Assembly: GCA_041686095.1 (NCBI GenBank)
Contig: JAWLEN010000002.1
Coordinates: forward strand, 16,866 to 80,865
Direction of reading: 5' to 3'
DNA from: WJMT01 sp041686095
Lineage (GTDB): Bacteria; Acidobacteriota; Aminicenantia; Aminicenantales; Aminicenantaceae
DNA: 64,000 nt
Shown here: positions 25,630 to 33,894 of the stretch, one piece after another
Layout: the number at the start of each line of letters is the position of its first letter
Numbering within the stretch: position 1 is the first letter of the stretch
Made by a program: the position numbers and the translations under genes
The notes under the pieces: generated by a model
Told to the model about the DNA's origin: nothing
Seen by the model: the letters and a program-made list of their open reading frames with translations, nothing else
The model's database searches: none

Positions 25630-25990
25630 TGTGGATCTCTATAAAATCATGAATGTTAGCCAGAGTGCTTCCCAGCAGGATATAGAGAGGGCTTATAAAA
25701 TAGCTCAAAGTTCTTATAAAAAAAATTCGTTGGCTCATTACACTCTGATGGATGAAGATCAGAGAAAAAAAATTCTAGAAAGGATTGAGAAGGCTTATAG
25801 AATTCTTAGTGATCCAGGGAAAAGAAGAGAGTATGACTGGAGTAAATCCAAAAATAAATCTGAAGTTTATCATAATGCCTATTTTAGGAGCACTACAGAA
25901 AAATTGTTCATTGAGGATGGAGACAGAACCCTTGTCAAAGTTATGAAAAATATAAGAAAGATTTTTTCTTCAGGAAGTCAAAAAAAGTGA
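25613..25990 (+). CDS. J-like (DnaJ-fold) protein lacking the HPD motif
   Basis: 125 residues from the ATG at 25613. The first 75 residues show the J-domain helices: DLYKIMNVSQSASQQDIERA for helices I and II, then RIEKAYRILSDPGKRREYD. The loop where HPD should sit reads KKNSLAH. J-domains without HPD cannot stimulate Hsp70 ATPase and typically act as adaptors. It overlaps the ParA-like gene by 17 bp. Its stop codon overlaps the 3' end of the opposing tRNA-Lys by 3 bp. Confidence 0.8.
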   Translation: MKERDSVDLYKIMNVSQSASQQDIERAYKIAQSSYKKNSLAHYTLMDEDQRKKILERIEKAYRILSDPGKRREYDWSKSKNKSEVYHNAYFRSTTEKLFIEDGDRTLVKVMKNIRKIFSSGSQKK

Positions 25991-26061
25991 CCCGTGAAGG
26001 AATTGAACCTTCAACCTGCTGATTAAGAGTCAGCTGCTCTGCCTAATTGAGCTAACGGGTC
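25988..26061 (-). tRNA. tRNA-Lys (anticodon CTT)
   Basis: Minus-strand cloverleaf: acceptor GACCCGT/ACGGGTC, D stem GCTC/GAGC, anticodon stem GCTGA/TCAGC with loop CTCTTAA (anticodon CTT), T stem GAAGG/CCTTC with loop TTCAATT, discriminator A, no encoded CCA. On the minus strand it is followed by CTTTTTT, which may help termination. It is convergent with and overlaps the stop of the J-like gene. Confidence 0.97.
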
Positions 26062-26259
26062 ACCAAGGCTTAAATAGTTTAATTAAGTCCCTATTTATTG
26101 TCAAATTTTTGATGAGGACTGCCCTATTTAAGTTCCATCATGCCATGAAGACCTAAGATTTAGTTGGGGGTAATTCAGGTTAGATTAAATTATATGTTGA
26201 ATTTAAGACTTATTTTTGTTATTTTACTTGCTGATATATCGAACAGGAGATTTTAATAA

Positions 26260-26481
26260 TTGGATTCTTACAAAGATTTAGATAGTAAGTATAAGTTTAT
26301 CTTGCTCGTTTCAAAAAGGGCGAGGCAGCTTTTAAAAGGCGCTAAACCAAAAATAAAATCCAAATCTAAGAGCCTCATTCGTATTGCCCAAGAAGAGATT
26401 CAAAGGGGAGCGGTTGATTTTAGGGTTTTGGATGAAGTTGAAAGAGGAGAGAAGAAGGAACAAAAGTCAGAGGATCAATAA
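26260..26481 (+). CDS. rpoZ: RNA polymerase omega subunit
   Basis: 73 residues from a TTG start 9 nt after AGGAG. The omega signature is visible as YKFILLVSKRARQL, followed by LIRIAQEEIQRGAVDF. Omega helps assemble the beta-prime subunit and in many bacteria binds ppGpp. No gmk or spoT lies beside it, unlike in Proteobacteria. The C-terminal residues are charged and divergent. Confidence 0.9.
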   Translation: MDSYKDLDSKYKFILLVSKRARQLLKGAKPKIKSKSKSLIRIAQEEIQRGAVDFRVLDEVERGEKKEQKSEDQ

Positions 26482-26491
26482 AACAAATCGT

Positions 26492-27013
26492 CTAATTTTT
26501 TTTTCGGGTATCTATTTCTTTGATGAGAGTTATGTAATCAGTCTTTATAAAGTCTTTTTTTGAGAATCCCATTTTTTTTATGAACTTCACAATATCTTCT
26601 CTTTCTCCTTCAAGCTCTATAAATGTTCCTGCTTTCGTTTCATCTAAAAATATTTTCAGATTTTTTGCTCGAAACTCAGTTCTGTATTTCTGATAGGTAA
26701 AAATTTGCTTGAGACCGAGTGAAGACAATATTTTTTTCAGCTGCTTTTTGTTCTTCACCTCAGTTTCATATTCATTTCTTATTTTGAATTTCCTGGATTT
26801 TTGTAATTCCCCTTTATAAGTCAGGATGCTTTTTTTGCCTAATGACCGGAGTCTTAAAGCTTGATTTCTTTTTGTGAGTTTTTTCTCAGAAAAGTCATAA
26901 AGGATATTTTCTTCAAAATATCTTGGTTTGTATAGATCGGCACCTGAAGAAAGAAGCTTTTCCTGTGTTTTTTTTAAATCATGCATTCTGATTTTAACTT
27001 CTATTTCCAGCAT
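26492..27013 (-). CDS. CYTH domain protein (class IV adenylate cyclase-like)
   Basis: 173 residues. The ExExK-type N-terminus reads EIEVKIR, and further charged tunnel residues include LRLRS, LTYKGE, RNEYETEV, YRTEF and the acidic FLDETKAGTFIELEGE pair. CYTH enzymes bind triphosphates in a beta-tunnel with Mg2+. CyaB-type members make cAMP, while others hydrolyse inorganic triphosphate or thiamine triphosphate. The bacterial CyaB-like length fits, but the activity is inferred. Its start lies 12 bp from the right arm of the inverted repeat. Confidence 0.88.
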   Translation of the reverse strand: MLEIEVKIRMHDLKKTQEKLLSSGADLYKPRYFEENILYDFSEKKLTKRNQALRLRSLGKKSILTYKGELQKSRKFKIRNEYETEVKNKKQLKKILSSLGLKQIFTYQKYRTEFRAKNLKIFLDETKAGTFIELEGEREDIVKFIKKMGFSKKDFIKTDYITLIKEIDTRKKN

Positions 27014-27024
27014 TATTAATCTTA

Positions 27025-27131
27025 ATTAACCTGACCTATTCATAAAAAAATGGCGATGTTTTTATTATCAATTTATTTTCAGCGATATACAATGTTTTTT
27101 CAAAAATGACGATTGGAACTATTTTCCTGTT
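27025..27131 (-). repeat. 107-bp AT-rich repeat, right arm of an inverted pair
   Basis: Near-identical in reverse orientation to 22415-22522. The enclosed 4.5 kb carries the sensor kinase, ParA-like ATPase, J-like protein, tRNA-Lys, rpoZ and the CYTH gene. Confidence 0.9.
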
Positions 27132-27185
27132 TAGGTACTTTATTTTAATCGCCATTTTTTTACCATTGAGGCGAGCCGATCTCAC

Positions 27186-27254
27186 TGCATCTGCTTCGTT
27201 ACAGGGTATTTGTAGTGAAGGACCACGACTTCATACCCTGTGCCTTGCATCTGC
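27186..27254. repeat. hairpin element bracketed by 9-bp direct repeats
   Basis: TGCATCTGC occurs at 27186-27194 and again at 27246-27254. Between them lies a hairpin: ACAGGGTAT (27201-27209) pairs perfectly with ATACCCTGT (27233-27241), and inside it TGAAG pairs with CTTCA. The layout resembles a tiny insertion with a target duplication. Confidence 0.6.
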
Positions 27255-27271
27255 AGCAACCTCGACTCGTG

Positions 27272-27355
27272 AATAATCCAGGTTATTCATCAAATATATA
27301 TACATTTTTTCCACATTCAACATTCATAAAAAACGTCATATTAACCTGGATTATT
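27272..27355. repeat. 84-bp AT-rich inverted-repeat element at the polyprenyl synthase stop
   Basis: AATAATCCAGGTTA (27272-27285) is a perfect 14-bp inverted repeat of TAACCTGGATTATT (27342-27355). The right arm covers the stop codon of the polyprenyl synthase gene. The ends belong to the same family as 12341-12396 and the long AT-rich repeats. Together with the two repeats to its left it fills the whole 27014-27350 gap. Confidence 0.7.
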
Positions 27356-28373
27356 TGTTCCGGTGGAGAATATAGTCTGAGATTCGGATTAAGCTTTCTC
27401 GATAATCGGATTCGGGAAAATCATTTAATATGTTGCGTGCCAAAGTTGAAAATTCACTTGCCTTTTGGAAAGTATAGTCCAGCGCGCCATTGGATTTGAC
27501 AATATCTATAATATTTTTAAGAGAGTATTTACTGAAATTTTTCTGATTAAAGAGTTTGGAAATGCGGTCCCGGTTTTCATGACCGTCATTGTTAAAAGTA
27601 TAAATGAGAGGAAGGGTTATGCGGCCTTCTTTTAGGTCAGAAAGGATAGGTTTTCCTAATGAATCAGGATTTCCAGAATAGTCTAATAAGTCATCAATTA
27701 ACTGAAAGCTCATTCCAAAATAGGTTCCAAATTTTCTCAATAGTGTTATATGTTTTTCCTTTGCGTGGGCTATCCTTCCTCCGATTTGAGAACAAGCTGA
27801 AAAGAGGGAAGCTGTTTTTTTATCCAGAATGTCTAAATAGTCTTCTTCGGTGATGGAGAGATCTCCGCTTAGATAATATTCATTCATTTCACCCTCTATC
27901 ATTTTTGTGGAAGCCTGCAATAGGGTTTTTGTTATTTCTAGGCTCTCTGTATTTAAAGAAGTCCCTATGGTGTTTATATATAAATAGTCCCCGAGGAGAA
28001 CTGTGATGTTGGGACCCCACCGGGTGTGAACAGTTTCTTTTCCCCTTCTTTTATCAGAGCCATCGATGATGTCATCATGAATAAGGCTGGCGGTATGAAT
28101 CATTTCTACAAGAGTTCCCATAAGGATATGATCGGTTCCCGTGTAGTTGCAGAGTTTAGCGCAAAGAGTTAAGATGGCAGGACGAATTTTTTTCCCAGAT
28201 TTTTTGAAAAGATACTTGCTGATTTCTTTGACCAGAGGATTGGGAGAGTCAGTAAATCCTTTTATTTTGTTTTCTATTTCGTTGAGATCATTTTTTATGG
28301 CTGAATAAAGATTTTCTAAAGAGGGGTCCTTTTTGATTTGTTTTTTGATGTATTTTTGGTCTAACTTTAACAT
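27351..28373 (-). CDS. trans-polyprenyl diphosphate synthase (IspB/HepT-like)
   Basis: 340 residues from the ATG at 28373; a TTG at 28445 would add 24 residues but lies inside the tatD coding end. It elongates farnesyl or geranylgeranyl diphosphate with IPP. The first aspartate-rich motif, HDDIIDGSDKRRG, and the second, QLIDDLLDYSG, are intact. The residues five and four before the first DDxxD are small (ASLIHDD), which permits a long chain. The product probably feeds quinone synthesis by the UbiA-type enzyme at 901-1797. It lies directly downstream of tatD. Confidence 0.92.
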   Translation of the reverse strand: MLKLDQKYIKKQIKKDPSLENLYSAIKNDLNEIENKIKGFTDSPNPLVKEISKYLFKKSGKKIRPAILTLCAKLCNYTGTDHILMGTLVEMIHTASLIHDDIIDGSDKRRGKETVHTRWGPNITVLLGDYLYINTIGTSLNTESLEITKTLLQASTKMIEGEMNEYYLSGDLSITEEDYLDILDKKTASLFSACSQIGGRIAHAKEKHITLLRKFGTYFGMSFQLIDDLLDYSGNPDSLGKPILSDLKEGRITLPLIYTFNNDGHENRDRISKLFNQKNFSKYSLKNIIDIVKSNGALDYTFQKASEFSTLARNILNDFPESDYRESLIRISDYILHRNK

Positions 28374-28434
28374 ATCATATTCCAGAAGGATATGATTCCT
28401 TTTATGTGCGGATTGTATATTAACATCAAAAAAT

Positions 28435-29220
28435 TTATATTTCAAATTTTAAAAAACAACTAAAATTTTCACACATTCTTTCCGCGAATGTTTCATAAGG
28501 AATTTTTTTGAGTTCTGCAAGAATTTTTGCAGTCTCAATAACAAAACAAGGTTCATTTCTTTTAAATTTCTTCCTGTAAGGGACAGGAGTTAAAAAAGGA
28601 GCGTCTGTCTCTACCAGGAGTTTGTTGATCGGGATTTCTTTAGCGATTTCTCTTAAGTCATGAGCTTTGGGGTAAGTTATGATTCCGGAAAAGGAGATAT
28701 AAAATCCTTGGGTGATCATTTTTTTTGCAAATTCAAGGTTTTCAGTAAAACAATGCATTATTCCGCCGTGAGTGAAATTTTGTTTTTTTAATATATCAAG
28801 AACATCAGACGCAGCTGAACGGCTGTGAATGATAACCGGAAGTCCAAGCTCCCGGGCCAAAGAGAGCTGTTTTTTGAACACTTGTTTTTGTTTAGAGGGA
28901 GGAGAGTAATTATAATAAAAGTCAAGACCTATCTCTCCCACGGCAATGATTTGACCTTTTTCAGCCATATCTTTTATTTTGTTTTCAAGGTTTTGATGAA
29001 AGAGTTTAGCATTATGGGGGTGAATCCCTGCCGCAGCTAATATATGGTTGTATTTTTTTAATAAACTGCGAGTGTTTTTTACATTTTTTTCATCTGATAT
29101 CTCAGTGGGGCATAAGATTGACTTTATACCAGCGTCAGAAGCCCGTTTCACAACCTCATCTCTATCTTTATCAAAATCCTCTGCGTTTAAGTGAGCATGG
29201 GAGTCGATTATATGAATCAT
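28435..29220 (-). CDS. tatD: TatD-family metal-dependent hydrolase
   Basis: 261 residues from the ATG at 29220, which gives the standard MIHIIDSHAHL start; a GTG at 29244 is possible. Metal ligands H8 and H10 (HAH), the glutamate in GEIGLDFYY, H in IIHSRSA, HCF in MHCFTEN, and D in VETDAPFL are all present. TatD enzymes are metal-dependent 3'-exonucleases active on DNA and RNA. It is followed by the polyprenyl synthase gene, whose upstream codons overlap its end. Confidence 0.93.
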   Translation of the reverse strand: MIHIIDSHAHLNAEDFDKDRDEVVKRASDAGIKSILCPTEISDEKNVKNTRSLLKKYNHILAAAGIHPHNAKLFHQNLENKIKDMAEKGQIIAVGEIGLDFYYNYSPPSKQKQVFKKQLSLARELGLPVIIHSRSAASDVLDILKKQNFTHGGIMHCFTENLEFAKKMITQGFYISFSGIITYPKAHDLREIAKEIPINKLLVETDAPFLTPVPYRKKFKRNEPCFVIETAKILAELKKIPYETFAERMCENFSCFLKFEI

Positions 29221-29292
29221 GTTTTTATATCTTATGGATAGCACTCATTGATTTTTTTAGCAAACCAGGAGTAATGAAAATATCAGTCAAAG

Positions 29293-29332
29293 GCCTCTTT
29301 TAAAAAAGCAGGCCTTTTTTTATTTTATTAGG
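29293..29332 (+). terminator. hairpin with T tract between tatD and the DUF885 gene
   Basis: AAAGGCCT and AGGCCTTT form an 8-bp stem around an inner TTTT/AAAA pairing, followed on the plus strand by TTTTATTTTATT. Its T tract faces the plus strand although both flanking genes are on the minus strand, so it may act bidirectionally downstream of the DUF885 gene. Confidence 0.4.
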
Positions 29333-29345
29333 GTGTTTTTTCTTT

Positions 29346-31112
29346 TTATTTAAATTTTTCTCTTAACAGTCTCAGTGGAATGGGGCCATAGCTGAGAATT
29401 TCCTGTAAAAATTCCTTTCTGCTGTAAGTATCCCCTTTGATTTTTTTGTAATTTTCTTCCATATCCAGTATGGCCTGATATCCAACATAAGGGTAGGCAG
29501 CTTCTAAAGGCATCAAAACAATTCTCTCCCAATTTATCTCTGCCTCCATTTTGGATTGAAATCCCATTCTAGTCATGTAATTCACTGCTTGTTCTTTGGT
29601 CATGCCGCCTTGGTGGATTTGCAGGTCGAGCATGAAATCGATGGCAGCTTTCAGCTTCATCTTTAACTGATGGAGACGAACTCTGAGGTCATAATTATTT
29701 ATTCCGGACAAAGCCATCATTTCTTCAACAAAAAGAGGCCATCCACTAATAAGCGCTCTGTTTGGGTATAATTTTTGGGGTAAGGATGCATTTTCAAGAG
29801 ATAAATATGCTGGAACAAAGGTTCCCGGATATATATTTCGGGCTGTATAGAAGGGAAGAATAAAGTCATTGTATTCTTCCAAAACAGCTTGTATTTCTTC
29901 TTCACTAGATTCCTCATCAAAAGGCGCAATCTGAAGGGTGTATTGGTTTGAGCTGTCATATAAAGCAGGCCTGACCAACCTAAACCGATTTCCTGTTTGG
30001 TAGATTTTAGGCATCTCTTCAATATTCAATTCTGCTTCCGGCAGGTTGTCCAGGAGTTCTTTTTCTTGTATGAATGTTTTAACTTCTTGTTGAGAAGTTT
30101 TTAAGGCTTCCATGAAATTATCTTTTGTGGGGTGAAAGATTTTTAGTTTATCCAGAACATGAGAAATTATGACATTTCGAACCTGTTCTTCTGTTAGATT
30201 AGATGGAGGTTTTTCCACGTTGAATTTTGGATCCATGATTTTGTAAAACGACAGACAGATCAACGCCATTTCTCTTTGTATGTTGATTATATCGACTTTA
30301 GCTTTTTCTCCTATCTGTTGAAGAGGAGAGAGATTCTGGAAACTCATTCTTGCCATTTTGACATGGGCTTGGAGCAGGCGGAAATTACCAGTGGATTTAG
30401 GAAGAAGTTCATCCTTTAAATAGGATTGATATTCCTGTAAAGCAGGGATAACATCAGCCAGTTTTTTCTGAAGATCAGATTTTTGAGAATCAGGAGCTTC
30501 CTGAATAAGCTGCGGCATTTCGTTTTGATAAAAATTCATAATGGCAGGAAATTGGTCAATGGCTGTTTCTGTGGAGAGTTGAGAAGGAGTTTTCAAGTCC
30601 TTCATGGCGTTTTTGAGAAATTTAGGGAGATCGTTGAGTCTTTTAACTGCATTTTTGGCTCTGTCCTCTGGATTGCCAAAATCCCCTGTCATCAAGGATC
30701 TGACACAGTTAAATATAATTTTGTTATAAAATAACGGGTCATACTCCCAGGGAAGGAGACTCTCATGTTGTTGCAGTTCTAAAGAAAGGCCGTCTACGAT
30801 CATGGCATGATCTATTTTTACTTCAGGACTTAATTTATCTTTATCAATTTCAACCACAAAATCCTTATTAAATTCATCCAGTTTCTCATACTGTTTTGTT
30901 ACATTCCGGCTGGAAAAATCTTCAAGTTTATCATCGTAATCATGAAAGCCAGCAAGTGTTGCCTGGGTAGGATAAAACTTCCATAGAGTATCAAGATAAT
31001 CTTCTAAAGTTTTTCTAAAGTTTTCATCTTCTTTGGTGTCTTGAGCTATAATGACTCCAGCGCTGGCTAATGAAAAGGCAAGGATAAATAGAACTGTAAA
31101 AATCTTTTTCAT
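29346..31112 (-). CDS. DUF885 family secreted protein
   Basis: 588 residues with a clear signal peptide (about 1-23, cleavage near IIAQ). The remainder matches the DUF885 helical family, which is distantly similar to zinc carboxypeptidases of the M32/M3 type. The motif in which HExxH-like residues would be expected is not obvious here: the segment reads GWPLFVEEMM, as in other DUF885 proteins. GAGGAGGAAC precedes the ATG. A periplasmic peptidase role is inferred only from the family. It appears to be a single-gene unit. Confidence 0.85.
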   Translation of the reverse strand: MKKIFTVLFILAFSLASAGVIIAQDTKEDENFRKTLEDYLDTLWKFYPTQATLAGFHDYDDKLEDFSSRNVTKQYEKLDEFNKDFVVEIDKDKLSPEVKIDHAMIVDGLSLELQQHESLLPWEYDPLFYNKIIFNCVRSLMTGDFGNPEDRAKNAVKRLNDLPKFLKNAMKDLKTPSQLSTETAIDQFPAIMNFYQNEMPQLIQEAPDSQKSDLQKKLADVIPALQEYQSYLKDELLPKSTGNFRLLQAHVKMARMSFQNLSPLQQIGEKAKVDIINIQREMALICLSFYKIMDPKFNVEKPPSNLTEEQVRNVIISHVLDKLKIFHPTKDNFMEALKTSQQEVKTFIQEKELLDNLPEAELNIEEMPKIYQTGNRFRLVRPALYDSSNQYTLQIAPFDEESSEEEIQAVLEEYNDFILPFYTARNIYPGTFVPAYLSLENASLPQKLYPNRALISGWPLFVEEMMALSGINNYDLRVRLHQLKMKLKAAIDFMLDLQIHQGGMTKEQAVNYMTRMGFQSKMEAEINWERIVLMPLEAAYPYVGYQAILDMEENYKKIKGDTYSRKEFLQEILSYGPIPLRLLREKFK

Positions 31113-31220
31113 TTGTTCCTCCTCTATTTATTTGGGCTTTTTTCCATATTATTAATTGAATCCTAATCCTATCATAAAAATATGACTAAATAAAGATTAA
31201 TGATTCAGTCATCAGAGCAG

Positions 31221-32222
31221 CTACCATCTCATTAAAGCTGAGGCCCAGGTATAACCTGAACCAAAAGCAGTCAGGGCAATAATATCTCCTTTTTTTATCC
31301 GGCCGTTCTTGACGGATTCATCCAATGCTATGGGTATGGAGGCAGCAGTGGTGTTTCCAAATCGATCAATATTCCTTATCACTTTATGAACCGGGATTTT
31401 CAGTTTTTTAGCTACCATAAGGCTAATTCTATCATTTGCCTGATGAGGTATCAGATGATCCACATCATCGATAGTCATGTGATTGTAATCCAGAGCAGCC
31501 CAAACCGCTTTAGGCATATTTTCAACAGCATTGACAAACACATGCTTTCCTTCCATTTTAGGATAGCATCTTTTTTTATCTATCATATCATATGAAAAAG
31601 TGGGCTTGTCTTTGGGGCTTGGAGTTTCCATCCATAATTTTGAAAAATATTCTCCATTTGAAAACAAATGAGTGGAGAGGATCCCACTTTCTTTTTCTTT
31701 TTCCACTCCCTCAATGACAACAGCGGCTCCTCCATCTCCAAACAGAACAGCTAGATGCCTTCCCTCATCAGAATAGTCCAGATTCGTGGACTGCACTTCA
31801 GCGGCCACTAAAAGTATTTTTCTATACATTCCGGATTTTATGTATTGATCTGCCACAGATAGAGCATATAAGAATCCGCTGCATTGATTTCTAACATCTA
31901 AAGCTCCGATATTTTTAAGCCCTAATTTAGATTGGACCAATACTCCAATACCTGGAAAATAATGGTCAGGAGATAGCGTGGCAGCAATGATGAAATCGAT
32001 TTCATTCTTTTTGATTCCAGAGTCTTGGATAGCTTTTTTCGCGGCTTCATAAGCTAGATCTGAAGAACCCACACCAGGTTGGACATAATGTCTTTCTCTA
32101 ATCCCGGTCCTTTTGCGAATCCATTCATCAGAAGTATTCATTTCCTTTTCAAGGTCGAAGTTTGTCACTGTAAGCGGAGGAATGAAATGTCCTGTTCCCG
32201 TGATTTTGGATATCAAGCTCAT
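31221..32222 (-). CDS. fabH: beta-ketoacyl-ACP synthase III-like protein
   Basis: 333 residues from the ATG at 32222; the longer frame adds 19 hydrophobic residues atypical of the family. The catalytic triad is visible: C114 in NQCSGF, histidine in LIPHQANDR and asparagine in GNTTAASIP. KAS III condenses acyl-CoA with malonyl-ACP; relatives make alkylresorcinols, olefins or specialised acyl chains. No other fab gene is adjacent. It lies 1.7 kb from a serine palmitoyltransferase-like gene, which could use a specialised acyl chain. Confidence 0.9.
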   Translation of the reverse strand: MSLISKITGTGHFIPPLTVTNFDLEKEMNTSDEWIRKRTGIRERHYVQPGVGSSDLAYEAAKKAIQDSGIKKNEIDFIIAATLSPDHYFPGIGVLVQSKLGLKNIGALDVRNQCSGFLYALSVADQYIKSGMYRKILLVAAEVQSTNLDYSDEGRHLAVLFGDGGAAVVIEGVEKEKESGILSTHLFSNGEYFSKLWMETPSPKDKPTFSYDMIDKKRCYPKMEGKHVFVNAVENMPKAVWAALDYNHMTIDDVDHLIPHQANDRISLMVAKKLKIPVHKVIRNIDRFGNTTAASIPIALDESVKNGRIKKGDIIALTAFGSGYTWASALMRW

Positions 32223-32355
32223 TTTATTTTTGTGGATTATAATAAATAAAAATAAAAAAATAAAGATAAAATTTTTCAAAAATGCAAATTTTTTGATTAA
32301 CTTGATTTGAATTAAATTTGGTTGTTAATTATTATAAGTATAAGGGATTTAAAGA

Positions 32356-32826
32356 ATGAGAAAATTGACAGTGAGCATTTTCTTAGTTTGTTTAGCCTTT
32401 ACATTTCTATCTGCTGAAAAATATGATCTATTGAGCATCGAAGTGAACATAAAACCCAAAAGGCTTTCCAGGGAACAAGAAGGTAATATTGAATTAAAAT
32501 TCACAGTAAAACAAGGAATAGCTATAAGCTCTCAGCCTTCCTTTATCATTGAAATCGAACCTTCGGAGACATTGGCTTTTTCCAAAGATTTTTTCACGGC
32601 TTCAGATCTTGATATAAAAGTCATTGAGAAGGATGAAAAAAAATATCTGGACTTTTCCGATCCGGTTAGGGTGCCTTTTACGGTCAAACCAGAAGCAGAA
32701 AGAGGCAACCACATCATTAAGGGAACGGTAAAGTATTTTGCCTGTTCTTTGGAGGAAGGTTGGTGTCTTAAGGATAAAAAAGAGTTTTCTGCAACATTTT
32801 ACACATCCAAAAGAAATCCTGATTGA
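32356..32826 (+). CDS. secreted DsbD N-terminal-domain-like protein
   Basis: 156 residues with a signal peptide (about 1-20). The single beta-rich domain resembles the N-terminal (alpha) domain of DsbD/ScsB: near the end, YFACSLEEGWCLKDKKEF places two cysteines seven residues apart, as in the redox pair region of that domain. No transmembrane or thioredoxin-like part follows, so it would be a free periplasmic thiol-redox partner or a divergent domain. Its end is 2 bp from the end of the convergent SDR gene. Confidence 0.7.
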   Translation: MRKLTVSIFLVCLAFTFLSAEKYDLLSIEVNIKPKRLSREQEGNIELKFTVKQGIAISSQPSFIIEIEPSETLAFSKDFFTASDLDIKVIEKDEKKYLDFSDPVRVPFTVKPEAERGNHIIKGTVKYFACSLEEGWCLKDKKEFSATFYTSKRNPD

Positions 32827-32828
32827 TT

Positions 32829-33803
32829 TTAGAGCCAGTTTTTTTCTTTATACCAATGGACAGTTTCTTTGACCGCCTCCTCTAAAGTGTATTCAGTTTT
32901 AAATCCCAGTTCTTTTTTGGCTTTAGAGGTATCAGTTATCCATCCTTCCTGGTTCATCTCTATGAGTTTATCTTGATTTAAGATAGTTGGATTTTTACTG
33001 ATCCTTGCACCCAGCTCAGAGAGGCCTGTTATCAAACGCAGAAATAGATAGGGAGGATTTATTTTCAAAGGTTTTTTCCCTAACGTTTTGGCGATAGTCA
33101 TTCCAAACTCATCCCAACTGTATGGTTTTGAATCAGCGATATGAAATATTTCTCCACTTTTCACCTCTTTTTGCATGCAGAGATATAGAGCCCGAACTAA
33201 GTCTTTAACATAGCAAAGACTCATCAAACCTGCTTTGGAATCTAAAGAGGGAAGCAGGCCTTTATTTATTATCTTAAAGTAGGGAAGAAAATCCCTGTCT
33301 CTGGGCCCAAAAACAGGTCCTACTCTAACAATGACTACAGGAAATTTGTCCTTATAATGAAGAGCTTCGATTTCTCCCAGTCGTTTGCTTTTTCCGTAAG
33401 GAGTCACACAAAAAGGCTCACTGTTTTCTGTCACTATTTGACCGATGCTGCAGGGTCCGGCTGCAGCCAGGCTGCTTAAGCAAACCACTTTTTTAGGATT
33501 TGCATTTCCAGAATCCAGCTTATGGAAAAGGCTTGCTGTTCCTTTCTGGTTTACGGTATAATAATTTTCAGATTTGAGTGCTTTACTGAGACCTGCAATA
33601 TGAATCAAGTAATCTAGGTCTGAAGGGAGAGGAGGAAGAGAAAACAGATTTCCTTCAACAAAAGTTATGTTGCGTCCTTTGAGCCATTTCGATTTATTGA
33701 GGTTACGGGTGAGAGCATAGATGTGGATATTTTTGAATTTTAAGAGGAAATCAACAAAGTGACTCCCGATAAAACCAGTCCCTCCCGTAATGAAAACTTT
33801 CAT
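32829..33803 (-). CDS. extended SDR family NAD-dependent epimerase/dehydratase
   Basis: 324 residues. The N-terminal Rossmann motif is GGTGFIGSH, the catalytic pair is YGKSK (Tyr and Lys), and the serine is in LSSLAAAG. The C-terminal part is of the 3-beta-hydroxysteroid dehydrogenase / sugar epimerase type. It is divergent from the serine palmitoyltransferase-like gene with 91 bp between starts, so the two may share control. A ketone-reducing step in sphingolipid synthesis is an attractive but unproven role. Confidence 0.87.
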   Translation of the reverse strand: MKVFITGGTGFIGSHFVDFLLKFKNIHIYALTRNLNKSKWLKGRNITFVEGNLFSLPPLPSDLDYLIHIAGLSKALKSENYYTVNQKGTASLFHKLDSGNANPKKVVCLSSLAAAGPCSIGQIVTENSEPFCVTPYGKSKRLGEIEALHYKDKFPVVIVRVGPVFGPRDRDFLPYFKIINKGLLPSLDSKAGLMSLCYVKDLVRALYLCMQKEVKSGEIFHIADSKPYSWDEFGMTIAKTLGKKPLKINPPYLFLRLITGLSELGARISKNPTILNQDKLIEMNQEGWITDTSKAKKELGFKTEYTLEEAVKETVHWYKEKNWL

Positions 33804-33894
33804 GATAGAAATTGTAAGGAAATATATTTATAAGGTCAAATTATCTAAAAAGTGATTTCACTCAGGTTTAATCATTAATTAAGAGGAGGCAGGA

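Noticed and set aside
24667..25990. Plasmid partition system (ParA with partner)
   Set aside because: The ATPase has no ParB-like partner or parS-like repeats next to it, and its C-terminal motifs look more FlhG/MinD-like.
22415..27131. Composite transposon bounded by the inverted repeats
   Set aside because: No transposase or integrase is between or beside the arms, and the interior holds housekeeping-type genes such as rpoZ and tRNA-Lys.
27215..27499. 94-codon plus-strand ORF at the polyprenyl synthase end
   Set aside because: It crosses two repeat elements and the antisense of the synthase; no ribosome site or family.
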